Assembly: GCA_030141605.1 (NCBI GenBank)
Contig: JAQGDQ010000738.1
Coordinates: 40,331 to 104,330, forward strand
Direction of reading: 5' to 3'
Source: Tubiluchus corallicola
Lineage: Eukaryota; Priapulida; Priapulimorpha; Priapulimorphida; Tubiluchidae
DNA: 64,000 nucleotides
Part shown: in pieces, positions 23,031-42,916 of the stretch
Layout: every line of letters begins with the position of its first letter
Position numbering within the stretch: the stretch's first letter is position 1
Made by a program: the position numbers and the translations under genes
The notes under the pieces: generated by a model
What the model was told of the DNA's origin: nothing
Database searches by the model: none
The model's input: the letters and a program-made list of their open reading frames with translations, nothing else

Positions 23031-23558
23031 AAAATGTAAGAAATTTTCCATAGACAAGGAGAGCTAGAAAGATCGGAGGCAGGAGAGAGCAGAGAGCTGA
23101 TGTAGGAAACTGAACATTTTTCACTACATTGTATTAAGCTTTTTATATCCTAAGTTTCAAATCGCGGCTTACGTTGACTGTATTAATTAATTTCATAATT
23201 AGTTTTTAATTATAGCAAAAGTTTTGCTTGTTAATAAACTGCGATTAATGTACTGAAAAGTAAAACTATTGTAATTTGTACATTATAGTAACAGGTTCAT
23301 TTTCTGCAAGTTGTAGATATTTTATTAAAGGAACATTATTGTGCACTTATATGTTGTTAACCAAATTTTTTTGTTGACCTAATCTTTACGTCACCAAAAG
23401 TCGTTAAAAGTGTGAAGTCATTGTTCGTCACATGTGACATCAAGTCACGTGATTCAAGTTGAAACTGGCTGTCTAGTTTTTTTTGCAGAAATGTTTACCT
23501 AATTTTGTTTATTATGTATTAAATCTGTTGGCCTAGATTTTCATTTCTATGGTTTGAA

Positions 23559-26500
23559 AGTGAACACTGATAATAGTTTAACTGTTCAAGTGAACACTGA
23601 TAATAGTTTAAACGTTCAAGTGAACACTGATAATAGTTTAAACGTTCAAGTGAACACTGATAATAGTTTAAACGTTCAAGTGAACACTGATAATAGTTTA
23701 AACGTTCAAGTGAACACTGATAATAGTTTAAACGTTCAAGTGAACAGTGATAATAGTTTAAACGTTCAAGTGAACACTGATCGTAGTTTAACCGTTCGAG
23801 TGAACACTGATAATAGTTTAAACGTTCAAGTGAACAGTGATAATAGTTTAAACGTTCAAGTGAACACTGATAATAGTTTAAACGTTCAAGTGAACACTGA
23901 TAATAGTTTAAACGTTCAAGTGAACACTGATAATAGTTTAAACGTTCAAGTGAACACTGATAATAGTTTAAACGTTCAAGTGAACACTGATAATAGTTTA
24001 AACGTTCAAGTGAACACTGATAATAGTTTAAACGTTCAAGTGAACACTGATAATAGTTTAAACGTTCAAGTGAACACTGATAATAGTTTAAACGTTCAAG
24101 TGAACACTGATAATAGTTTAAACGCTCAAGTGAACACTGATAATAGTTTAAACGTTCAAGTGAACACTGATAATAGTTTAAACGTTCAAGTGAACACTGA
24201 TAATAGTTTAAACGTTCAAGTGAACACTGATAATAGTTTAACCGTTCAAGTGAACAGTGATAATAGTTTAAACGTTCAAGTGAACACTGATAGTAGTTTA
24301 ACCGTTCAAGTGAACACTGATAATAGTTTAAACGTTCAAGTGAAGAGTGATAATAGTTTAAACGTTCAAGTGAACACTGGTAATAGTTTAAACGTTCAAG
24401 TGAACACTGATAATAGTTTAAACGTTCAAGTGAACACTGATAATAGTTTAAACGTTCAAGTGAACACTGATAATAGTTTAAACGTTCAAGTGAACACTGA
24501 TAATAGTTTAAACGTTCAAGTGAACACTGATAATAGTTTAAACGTTCAAGTGAACACTGATAATAGTTTAAACGTTCAAGTGAACACTGATAATAGTTTA
24601 AACGTTCAAGTGAACACTGATAATAGTTTAAACGTTCAAGTGAACACTGATAATAGTTTAAACGTTCAAGTGAACACTGATAATAGTTTAAACGTTCGAG
24701 TGAACACTGATAATAGTTTAAACGTTCAAGTGAACACTGATAATAGTTTAAACGTTCAAGTGAACACTGATAATAGTTTAACGTTCAAGTGAACACTGAT
24801 AATAGTTTAACGTTCAGTGAACACTGATAATAGTTTAAACGTTCAAGAACACTGATAATAGTTTAAACGTTCAAGTGAACACTGATAATAGTTTAAACGT
24901 TCAAGTGAACCCAGATAATAGTTTAAACGTTCGAGTGAACACTGATAATAGTTTAAACGTTCAAGTGAACACTGGTAATAGTTTAAACGTTCAAGTGAAC
25001 ACAGATAATAGTTTAAACGCTCAAGTGAACACTGATAATAGTTTAAACGTTCAAGTGAACACTGATAATAGTTTAAACGTTCAAGTGAACAGTGATAATA
25101 GTTTAAACGTTCAAGTGAACACTGGTAATAGTTTAAACGTTCGAGTGAACACTGATAATAGTTTAAACGTTCAAGTGAACCCAGATAATAGTTTAAACGC
25201 TCAAGTGAACACTGATAATAGTTTAAACGTTCAAGTGAACACTGGTAATAGTTTAAACGTTCAAGTGAACACTGATAATAGTTTAAACGTTCAAGTGAAC
25301 ACTGATAATAGTTTAAACGTTCAAGTGAACACTGATAATAGTTTAAACGTTCAAGTGAACACTGTATAGTTTAACGTTCAGTGAACACGTATAGTTTAAC
25401 GTTCAGGAACACGTATAGTTTAACGTTCAAGTGAACACGGATAATAGTTTAAACGTTCAAGTGAACACTGGTAGTAGTTTAACCGTTCAAGTGAACACTG
25501 ATAATAGTTTAAACGCTCAAGTGAACACTGGTAATAGTTTAACCGTTCAAGTGAACACTGATAATAGTTTAAACGCTCAAGTGAACCCAGATAATAGTTT
25601 AAACGTTTAAGTGAACACTGGTAATAGTTTAAACGCTCAAGTGAACCCAGATAATAGTTTAAACGTTCAAGTGAACACTGGTAATAGTTTAACCGTTCAA
25701 GTGAACACTGGTAATAGTTTAAACGTTCGAGTGAACACTGATAATAGTTTAAACGTTCAAGTGAACCCAGATAATAGTTTAAACGCTCAAGTAAACACTG
25801 ATAATAGTTTAACTGTTCAAGTGAACACTGATAATAGTTTAAACGTTCAAGTGAACCCAGATAATAGTTTAAACGCTCAAGTGAACACTGATAATAGTTT
25901 AAACGTTCAAGTGAACACTGGTAATAGTTTAAACGCTCAAGTGAACACTGATAGTAGTTTAAACGTTCAAGTGAACACTGATAATAGTTTAAACGTTCAA
26001 GTGAACACTGATAATAGTTTAAACGTTCAAGTGAACACTGATAGTAGTTTAACCGTTCAAGTGAACAGTGATAATAGTTTAAACGTTCAAGTGAACACTG
26101 ATAATAGTTTAAACGTTCAAGTGAACACTGGTAGTAGTTTAACCGTTCAAGTGAACACTGGTAATAGTTTAAACGTTCGAGTGAACACTGATAATAGTTT
26201 AAACGTTCGAGTGAACACTGGTAATAGTTTAAACGTTCAAGTGAACACTGATAATAGTTTAACCGTTCAAGTGAACACTGATAATAGTTTAAACGTTCAA
26301 GTGAACACTGATAATAGTTTAAACGTTCAAGTGAACACTGATAATAGTTTAAACGTTCAAGTGAACACTGATAATAGTTTAAACGCTCAAGTGAACACTG
26401 ATAATAGTTTAACCGTTCGAGTGAACACTGATAATAGTTTAAACGTTCAAGTGAACACTGGTAGTAGTTTAAACGTTCAAGTGAACCCAGATAATAGTTT

Positions 26501-28044
26501 AAACGCTCAAGTGAACACTGATAATAGTTTAAACGCTCAAGTGAACACTGATAATAGTTTAAACGTTCAAGTGAACACTGATAATAGTTTAAACGTTCAA
26601 GTGAACACTGGTAGTAGTTTAAACGTTCAAGTGAACACTGATAATAGTTTAAACGTTCAAGTGAACAGTGATAATAGTTTAAACGTTCAAGTGAACACTG
26701 GTAATAGTTTAAACGTTCGAGTGAACACTGATAATAGTTTAAACGTTCAAGTGAACCCAGATAATAGTTTAAACGCTCAAGTGAACACTGATAATAGTTT
26801 AAACGTTCAAGTGAACACTGGTAATAGTTTAAACGTTCAAGTGAACACTGATAATAGTTTAAACGTTCAAGTGAACACTGATAATAGTTTAAACGTTCAA
26901 GTGAACACTGGTAGTAGTTTAACCGTTCAAGTGAACACTGTATAGTTTAACGTTCAGTGAACACGTATAGTTTAACGTTCGAGTGAACACTGTAATAGTT
27001 TAAACGTTCAAGTGAACACTGGTAGTAGTTTAAACGTTCAAGTGAACACTGGTAATAGTTTAAACGTTCGAGTGAACACTGATAATAGTTTAAACGTTCA
27101 AGTGAACACTGGTAATAGTTTAAACGTTCAAGTGAACACTGATAATAGTTTAAACGTTCAAGTGAACACTGATAATAGTTTAAACGTTCAAGTGAACAGT
27201 GATAATAGTTTAAACGTTCAAGTGAACACTGATAATAGTTTAAACGCTCAAGTGAACCCAGATAATAGTTTAAACGTTTAAGTGAACACTGGTAATAGTT
27301 TAAACGCTCAAGTGAACCCAGATAATAGTTTAAACGTTCGAGTGAACACTGATAATAGTTTAAACGTTCAAGTGAACACTGGTAATAGTTTAAACGTTCA
27401 AGTGAACACTGATAATAGTTTAAACGTTCAAGTGAACCCAGATAATAGTTTAAACGCTCAAGTAAACACTGATAATAGTTTAACTGTTCAAGTGAACACT
27501 GATAATAGTTTAAACGTTCAAGTGAACCCAGATAATAGTTTAAACGCTCAAGTGAACACTGATAATAGTTTAAACGTTCAAGTGAACACTGGTAATAGTT
27601 TAAACGTTCAAGTGAACCCAGATAATAGTTTAAACGTTCGAGTGAACACTGATAATAGTTTAAACGTTCAAGTGAACACTGGTAATAGTTTAAACGCTCA
27701 AGTGAACACTGATAGTAGTTTAAACGCTCAAGTGAACACTGATAATAGTTTAAACGCTCAAGTGAACACTGATAATAGTTTAAACGTTCAAGTGAACACT
27801 GGTAGTAGTTTAACCGTTCAAGTGAACACTGGTAATAGTTTAAACGTTCGAGTGAACACTGATAATAGTTTAAACGTTCAAGTGATCCCAGATAATAGTT
27901 TAAACGCTCAAGTGAACACTGGTAATAGTTTAAACGCTCAAGTGAACACTGATAATAGTTTAAACGTTCAAGTGAACACTGATAATAGTTTAAACGCTCA
28001 AGTGAACACTGATAATAGTTTAAACGCTCAAGTGAACAGTGAAC
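23559..28044. repeat. 30-bp satellite array, 4.5 kb, ~150 copies
   Basis: The consensus unit is GTGAACACTGATAATAGTTT+AAACGTTCAA. Variants: CCAG for CTGA, GGTAA for GATAA, GCTCAA and GTTCGA. The unit is ten codons and stop-free in one frame, giving decapeptide VNTDNSLNVQ repeats for up to about 440 codons. The frame lacks an ATG start, and small indels break it at 24780-24850, 25365-25430 and 26935-27000, with TAA at 25608 and 27279. Treated as non-coding satellite. Confidence 0.98.
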
Positions 28045-28433
28045 ATTTTGCCACGTTTTCTGCAGAAATTTTTGTTTCAGAGTCTGACATTTAAACTTAG
28101 CTGTTATTAGAGTTGTGTATGTACATTATCTCTCACAATATTTCACTAAAATTTACTGGATGTGGCCTGGAAAATCCCTGAAATGAATCCAGAAGATTCA
28201 CTCAACAATTTTCGTAAGAAACAGAGCACTGAAACGATGATTAGCGGTTGTACGACTTAATTTCTTTACTACCTATTATTGATGTCACAAGTATTTTTAT
28301 TATTATAATAAATAAAAGTTAATTATTACATTAGAATATTTTGTTTTCTTTCGGGATCTTTGTTTTACATATATATATTTATGTACCTAAGTACATTGTA
28401 CATGCGTACAGAAATAATAATACATAACACATT

Positions 28434-28775
28434 TTATTGTGAGATAAGTGTAAATTCGATACATGTGTTAAGGTCAGTTTCTGGCCTTACCATGTAGGTG
28501 GCAGCACCTATGTCAACTTATCTATAATTTAACCTGTGAAGTTGTAAATTAGGTTGAGCCTCACCAAACACACGTTTCTGGCCTTAACATGTAGGTGGCA
28601 GCACCTATGTGAACTTATCTATAGTTTAACCTGTGAAGTTGTAAATTAGGTTGAGCCTCACTAAGCACACGTTTCTGGCCTTTAACATGTAGGTGGCAGC
28701 ACCTATGTGAACTTACCTGTAATTTTACCTGTGAAGTTGTAAAGTAGGTTGAGCCTCACTAAACACGCTTACAGA
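28434..28775. repeat. ~108-bp tandem repeat (3 copies)
   Basis: Copies start near 28473, 28577 and 28672 with TTTCTGGCCTT(A)ACATGTAGG, then GTGGCAGCACCTATGT and TTAGGTTGAGCCTCAC. Confidence 0.92.
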
Positions 28776-29195
28776 AGCCTCAGTAAACGTTAAATAATAT
28801 TAAGATAAATTTTCAAGTAATTATTTGTAGCGTCTTTACCTGATTTGCTGTAAACCAGTATGACGTTCCAAGGATGTATTAAGTTGTTATAGCCACACGA
28901 TGTGAGTAATATTTACTTTTATTGTCTTAAATTATAATTATTAGATCATTATACATTTGTAAGCAGTGAAAGCAGTCAAATTTATTATTTTCATTTTTTT
29001 ATATACAGAAATAAAGATTTCTGAGAGCACCATGTGCTATGAAGGAAATTCTTTTGTGTTCCCGTCACAACATGAAAAGCCTACATCGTGAAAATGTTAT
29101 TAAAATTGATTACTATAGTCACCGTTAATGATATCATCCTCAGAATATATTGGTTAGATTTAACGAGAGTGTCTCCCAGACGAAATGTCACATCA

Positions 29196-30331
29196 CTGAT
29201 GTCGTCATAGTCGCCACTGTTGTGCACGTGTCGTCGTAGTCGCCACTGCTGTGCGCTTGTGTCGTCGTAGTCGCCACTGCTGTGCGCATGTGTCGTCGTA
29301 GTCGCCACTGCTGTGCGCATGTGTCGTCATAATCGCCACTGCTGTGCACATGTGTCGTCATAGTCGCCACTGCTGTGCGCATGTGTCGTCGTAGTCGCCA
29401 CTGCTGTGCACATGTGTCATCGTAGTCGCCACTGCTGTGCACACGTGTCGCCATAGTCGCCACTGCTGTGTGCATGTGTCGTCATAGTCGCCACTGCTGT
29501 GCACACGTGTCGTCGTAGTCGCCACTGCTGTGCACATGTGTCGTCATAGTCGCCACTGCTGTGCACATGTGTCGTCATAGTCGCCAATGCTGTGCACACG
29601 TGTCGTCATAATCGCCACTGGTGTGCACGCGTGTCGTCATAATCGCCACTGCTGTGTACATGTGTCGTCATAATCGCCACTGCTGTGCACACGTGTCGTC
29701 ATAATCGTCACTGCTGCGCACGTGTCGTCATAATCGCCACTGGTGTGCACGCGTGTCGTCATAGTCGCCACTGCTGTGCACATGTGTCGTCATAATCGCC
29801 ACTGCTGTGCACATGTGTCGTCATAATCGCCACTGCTGCGCATGTGTCGTCATAATCGCCACTGCTGTGCACACGTGTCGTCATAATCGCCACTGCTGTG
29901 CACATGTGTCGTCATAATCGCCACTGCTGTGCACACGTGTCGTCATAATCGTCACCACGTGTCGTCATAGTCGCCACTGCTGTGCACATGTGTTGTCATA
30001 ATCGCCACTGCTGTGCACATGTGTCGTCATAGTCGCCAATGCTGTGCACACGTGTCGTCATAGTCGCCACTGCTGTGCACATGTGTCGTCATAGTCGCCA
30101 CTGCTGTGCACATGTGTCGTCGTAGTCGCCACTGCTGTGCGCATGTGTTGTCATAATCGCCACTGCTGCGCACGTGTCGTCATAATCGCCACTGCTGTGC
30201 ACATGTGTCGTCATAGTCACCACTGCTGTACACATGTGTCGTCGTAGTCGCCACTGCTGTGCGCATGTCTCGTCATAGTCGCCACTGCTGTGCACATGTG
30301 TCGTCATAGTCGCCACTGCTGTGCACATGTA
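29196..30331. repeat. 31-bp CpG- and E-box-rich tandem array (~37 copies)
   Basis: The unit is GTCGTCATAGTCGCCACTGC+TGTGCACATGT, with variants CACACGTGT, GCGCATGT and shorter forms. Each unit carries two or more CpG and a CANNTG palindrome. It lies between the ZC3H11A-like and P450 genes. Confidence 0.96.
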
Positions 30332-30489
30332 ATCTTTTGCTCCAATTTCGCATTGCATTCAGGTTTCAGCTGTCTCTGTGTTGCTATCTTAAAACTTGTT
30401 TTATTAAGCAAGTGAATTTGCAGCTAGTCTAGTAACGAGTTACCAGGTGAGGAAATTCTTTTAAATGCAATGCGGGTCACCACTGTGTA

Positions 30490-30715
30490 CATAATACGAA
30501 TGACGTACAGGGCAGATTGTCTACACCCAGTTTCACTTCTTATCAAGTTGTTTATGCAATTTTTGGTACAGGAAAAGAGTCACGTGATTCAAGTGGTAAA
30601 ACTGAATGGCTGACTGTGCAAATTCTGTTCAAAATTTACTTTTTGCCAAGTTGTTTTTGCACATATAAAGTGTCACGTGATTCATAGTATGACTGCAGTT
30701 TGCGCAGATCCCGTA
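30490..30715. repeat. Diverged tandem duplication with GTCACGTGATTC
   Basis: Two about 100-bp copies share CAAGTTGTTT(A/T)TGCA and GTCACGTGATTCA. The same core GTCACGTGATTCAAGT also occurs at 23444. Confidence 0.6.
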
Positions 30716-30947
30716 GAAAGTTTTGTTACAAAATGATGTAGAGAAATGGAACATAAGCTGCCAAACGTTTTTGTAAAAAGGGATGTGTTCAAATTTGGCG
30801 TTAGATTAAAAGTATTTAAGACCGAATCCTGTTTATTCATGAATCGTGATTATCCCGTTTGTTGTGGATGACGCATAGCTGTGGGCCAATGATATCACAG
30901 GCATAAAATGGCTTAAGCAAAATGTACGAACACGCCACACACAACAA

Positions 30948-31064
30948 CCAACACACCACACAACACCAACAACCAACACACCACACAACACCAACAACCA
31001 ACACACCACACAACACCAACAACCACAAAAAAAAACAAACAAAAAAAAAAAAAAAAAAAAAAAA
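30948..31064. repeat. 25-bp tandem repeat (3 copies) plus poly(A)
   Basis: The unit ACACACCACACAACACCAAC+AACCA occurs three times, followed by a poly(A) run at about 31027-31063. Confidence 0.9.
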
Positions 31065-31329
31065 CACCCCACAAACACTTCCTATTATTTTCGCAAACAA
31101 AAATGTAACCATGGCAGGAAAGTTTGTTGCACTTTTTAGTGCCAGTACTACCGCACTGCATGTTTTATTGGCTGTAAATACTTGTGGTGTACTAACATCA
31201 TAATATTAGCCTAAATGTAATAACTTTGTCAACTATTATGCTCAGAACAGTTACAGATTTTTACCCGACAATATAGATGAATTTGCCTGTCTAGCAGTTC
31301 ATTTGCATGAGTCTTGAATTAATTGGATC

Positions 31330-38687
<7,358 letters not shown>

Positions 38688-38699
38688 CTGTAAAACATC

Positions 38700-40580
38700 A
38701 AAATATCTTTACTTAACAATTCTGTCTGTAGCTGTACGTAGATATTTACTTCCCAAAATTGTTCAAATCTTATATAATTCATTATTAACCAAAATTGGTA
38801 CACTAATAAAGGTTTAGGCTATACCTGGTGTTGGTGTCAAGCAGTTTAATCTAGCATTCTATAATTATTTGTTTTTCTTTTCGCATTTTTACAAACACGC
38901 ATTTTCTGAAACTTGTTACACGCTTCAATAATATTAGCAACCAGACAAATGCGTGTATAATAAAGTATATTTATTATACTAATTAAGAACGTAAACAAAG
39001 AAGATCAGAGCAGCATGACAGTCTAGCATGTCGAACACTCCTAAGCAATGACCAAGATCTTTGATCTACACAAACCATATCTATGGTATTGTTACAAAAC
39101 TGTTTAAAACGAAGCCAGCCTTAGTCGTGTGACCTAAGCTTTAGTAGTATACGCCACCTATCAATCACAGTTGCTTTTACGCGTAGTTAGATTTTCTGTT
39201 GCCGCTATGCTGATCATGTCGTTTGGTGATACTTGCATTGCTTTGTCTATTTTTATACAATTTAAAAGTCACTAGTTGTATCTTCAAGCCATATGTCACC
39301 AGTAAATATAAGCCACCATCTACTTTAATAATTAGTTAATAGTTTAAATTGGTTAGAATTGGTTCAAATCTCTAGAATCATAAAGTAATAAATTGTGTTT
39401 CAGTCTTCTTAAATCTAACTTTTCATTTTGTCTAAATAGTAATAACCTTTAGCACGTTCTTAAGCACTTTTTCTGATCTGTTATTTTAATAAATTGCAGG
39501 TCTATCGTGCAGTTCAATACTGATTTTTTGCCATTTCTTGGCCTGGACTGGGCGCATCCACAACCTGCACTTGCTGATAAAGCACGAATGTAAAATTAAA
39601 ATGAGTGCAAATAATAAACTAAACAGCCTGCTGACGTCACAATCTCATTAAAGACATTCTGTTCAAAACCACAGTAACACTGTACTTCACATCCATACTT
39701 AGTTACACGGGTTTACGTTAAACACAATTACATTGTACGATAAAATTTTCATATGTAATGATTAATATGGCTTAGCGATTATGTGTATCTGTAGTTATAA
39801 TTAATAATTTTCTAGGTACATCCAATATTGGGCTAAAACCCTGAAAGTATCTAGTCAGTCTTCACGCTATAGCTACCTAAAATATAGCAAACATATAGTA
39901 TAATATAGGTAGGTAAAGATAGCTCCAGATAAGGGGGTACCTTGGACAAACTGTAATAGAATAGTTTAGGAGATACGCCTGATTTTTGTCCCCAGTAGGC
40001 GCCATCTTGGATTTATGGATATCCAAGGCACCATCTTGGATATCTCAAAAGTACCAAAGCCGATTTTGGCCGATTTTTTGTTGTTGGCACTTGAAACCGA
40101 TTTCTAACGCAATCTGAGACGAAGAATTCTATTTCAATTTGTCTTAGCTGCCTGCTATCTTTGCAAGCCCTATATTAAAAATACGTTCTGCAGGCTAATA
40201 ATGCTAGAGATTCATTGAAGCAACTACATGTGTAAATAACAGAACCTGATCATTTGATTAATTAATGTTTGTAGCAATTAACCATTTTACCTTCATTATA
40301 ACTCTGCCAGGTACTTTCCAAGTGTTCCTGTGAAATGCAGTGCAGATTTTGAGTCTAGTCGTGGTCTCTGTCTCTCTCACAAGAAGTCTATGTAAGCCAC
40401 ATTGCGTCTAACTGTATAAATCATACAGAACAGAGAGCAGAAAAAAGAAACTGATAAAAATCTAGTATTTAAACAATGTGATCTTTACCCAGTCAGCTAT
40501 TAAACAGTAAACAAGCAGTGAAAGTTAGGCCTGCAAAAATTTAGCCGGTACATAAGATTAGGTATTATGCACTGTAAGTA
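38700..40580. other. P450 5' flank without recognised feature
   Basis: Must contain or be upstream of the missing initiator exon and promoter; neither could be picked out. A short repeated phrase (GCGCCATCTTGGATTTATGG, CACCATCTTGGATATC) is at 39998-40048. Confidence 0.4.
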
Positions 40581-40585
40581 GACGA

Positions 40586-40705
40586 TACTACGACCAAATC
40601 ACGTTGAAAACCCCAGTTCTAGTCTGATCACCGAAGTTAAGCAACGTAGAGCCTGGTTAGTACTTGGATGGATGACCGCCTAGGAATACCAGGTGCTGTA
40701 GGCTT
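40586..40705 (+). pseudogene. 5S rRNA-like sequence (head of a SINE)
   Basis: About 120 bp clearly 5S: ATCACCGAAGTTAAGCAACG, GCCTGGTTAGTACTTGGATG and AATACCAGGTGCTGTAGGCT. The A box, intermediate element and C box are recognisable, but there are several substitutions and no T-run terminator after the end, so it is a SINE head rather than a working 5S gene. Confidence 0.85.
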
Positions 40706-41035
40706 GCGGGATGCCAACACTGTATCACGACACTAGGCGAAAGAGCTGCACAAGCAGCCAACGGCTAGAGGGCGGAGGAGGTCAAGTGACCCAACGGCCA
40801 CGTGTAGAGGAGTAAACCTTCTGTTACGACTAGTGCAGATGGGGCAGGGCCTGACTAGATGTAAGGTAGTCACTGGAGATTCCTTGGCCAAGCAAAAAGT
40901 TTACATAAAATTTTACTTTAAAGAGGGATCTGCCCACAGACTCCAGATAGTGGCTTCGCAGCAAGGGTAGTCTACGGCGGGCGCTACCACTTCAAGATGG
41001 TCTTGGTTCTTGTGGGATTCTGTATTTGCACTTGT
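40586..41035 (+). mobile_element. 5S-derived SINE (SINE3 type)
   Basis: The 5S-like head continues directly into about 300 bp of non-ribosomal body (GAGGTCAAGTGACCCAACGG, AGTCACTGGAGATTCCTTGG, CTACGGCGGGCGCTACCACT). This is the organisation of SINE3/Deu-type elements transcribed by Pol III from the internal 5S promoter. The 3' end is uncertain, and no target duplication was found. Confidence 0.65.
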
Positions 41036-41039
41036 CGGT

Positions 41040-42255
41040 TAATTGAATTAAATGCAACAGGACAATGATGCAACAATAATAATCATAGTATACTGTAATC
41101 ACGTTTAATGACAAAACATTAGGCACGAAAATCAAAACGATGAAATACGCCGCTATTGCACAATATATCGAAACAAAACATTGGCAAAAATATCAGAAAA
41201 CGTTATTGGGCAAAATTGAAAGCAAAATTAAGCGATAGCACCAAAAATAAACAGTCTTGGTAATATTTCCATTGGACATAAGCTAAACTAACGGTAGCAA
41301 ATGTTCGTCTAAGGGCTTATCTTAACTACCAGCCACCCCTGGGGAAATGCTAGCAAGTTAAGGTGTTAAGTGTAGCATTCGGGGCTGTGACGTCACGTGT
41401 AAATTAGCAGCATCCAGGAAACATTTCGTTGCTAAACCTCATGCATAATTTCAATGTCTCACATGACTTCAACTCGTGTAGGATCACGTTCATATTGAAC
41501 ATTTATCAATTGTGAAAACCATTAGTCCATCTGTACCCATGACACGCTGCATAGTAAGGCAAAGAATAAATCAACTTACAGATCGGGATCCCGTGGGATA
41601 GTCTGAAGCTCTAGACAGCTCTTGCTGGCCTCAAATAAACAAGAGAACTGTTGTGTCCTTCTCGTCTATCGCTCAACCGGTAGTCCTCGAGCTACAAGTA
41701 CTATCACCATAACATCGGGTGCTTGGGAGTCCATTAACTGTCCAAAATCCTCACCCATCAACTATGACGGCAGCAATCCAGCAGCTGATACTGCGCATGA
41801 GCAGTACAACAAGGTATCCTTGTATTTTACGTAGCAAATGTTATAAACGTGAATCTAGGTTCACTTATTTACTATTTATGAGTAGTTATTGTATGTTACA
41901 TGAGCTGTAACTGTGCAAAATTTCTGTAAATGTTAATCAGTCACGAGGTACTCTTGCTTTTGCTATGGCATCTAATACTCAAATTAAGCAACTTGGTCAG
42001 TAAATGGATTAGTGACGTGAAAGGAAAACTATTTCTTTGAGATTTCATGCGCTATACTACCTTCGATAAACTTTACTTTGTCGAGGAATGAGCTGTCCCA
42101 CGCGCTTTCAACTCCGAACAAAGCTAGCATGTTTCTGCTAGGTTCGGCATCTCATCTTGGAGATTTTATTATTTTTAATAATTGTTAGTTCTTAAGCTAT
42201 AAACTTTCTCCACAACGGAGAGTAATGCCCGACTTCAACTTTCCGTTTTACTTAA
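41040..42255. other. Intergenic DNA without recognised feature
   Basis: No gene or repeat recognised. Confidence 0.4.
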
Positions 42256-42257
42256 AT

Positions 42258-42780
42258 CATTTCATCAAGCAATTTATTTACAACATCTTAGGAACAGTCA
42301 TCAAGCAATTTATTTACATTGGAGAAAAATAATACCAAGTCAAAAACTCTTAATCAAGCTATTTATTTACAACATCTTAGGAACAGTCATCATGCAATTT
42401 ATTTACAACATCTTAGGGTCAATCAATTTATTTACAACATCTTAGGAACAGTCATCAAGCAATTTATTTACAACATCTTAGGGTCAAGCAATTTATTTAC
42501 AACATCTTAGGGTCAAGCAATTTATTTACAACATCTTAGGGTCAAGCAATTTATTTACAACATCTTAGGGTCAAGCAATTTATTTACAGCATCTTAGGGT
42601 CAAGCAATTTATTTACAACATCTTAGGAACAGTCATCAAGCAATTTATTTACAACATCTTAGGAACAGTCATCAAGCAATTTATTTACAACATCTTAGGG
42701 TCAATCAATTTATTTACAACATCTTAGGAACAGTCATCAAGCAATTTATTTACTTTGGAGAAAAAGAATATCAAGTCAAA
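42258..42780. repeat. 29/36-bp composite tandem array
   Basis: The core AAGCAATTTATTTACAACAT+CTTAGG is followed by GTC (29 bp) or AACAGTCATC (36 bp); about 16 copies. A larger variant ending GGAGAAAAA(G)AATA recurs at the edges, up to about 42865. Confidence 0.93.
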
Positions 42781-42916
42781 AAACTTCAATTTACATTTCT
42801 GCACAATCACGTGATCATTCTATCAAGCAATTTATTTACAATGGAGAAAAAGAATATCAAGTCAAAAAACACCAATTTCTATCATTTCATCAACCAAGTT
42901 CAAAAAAATTCACATA

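Noticed and set aside
29196-30331. CRISPR array
   Set aside because: No spacer diversity: the whole 31-bp unit repeats head to tail. The genome is eukaryotic with introns. The same applies to all other arrays here.
40586-40705. Functional 5S rRNA gene
   Set aside because: Several substitutions in conserved positions and no T-run terminator; sequence continues into a SINE body.
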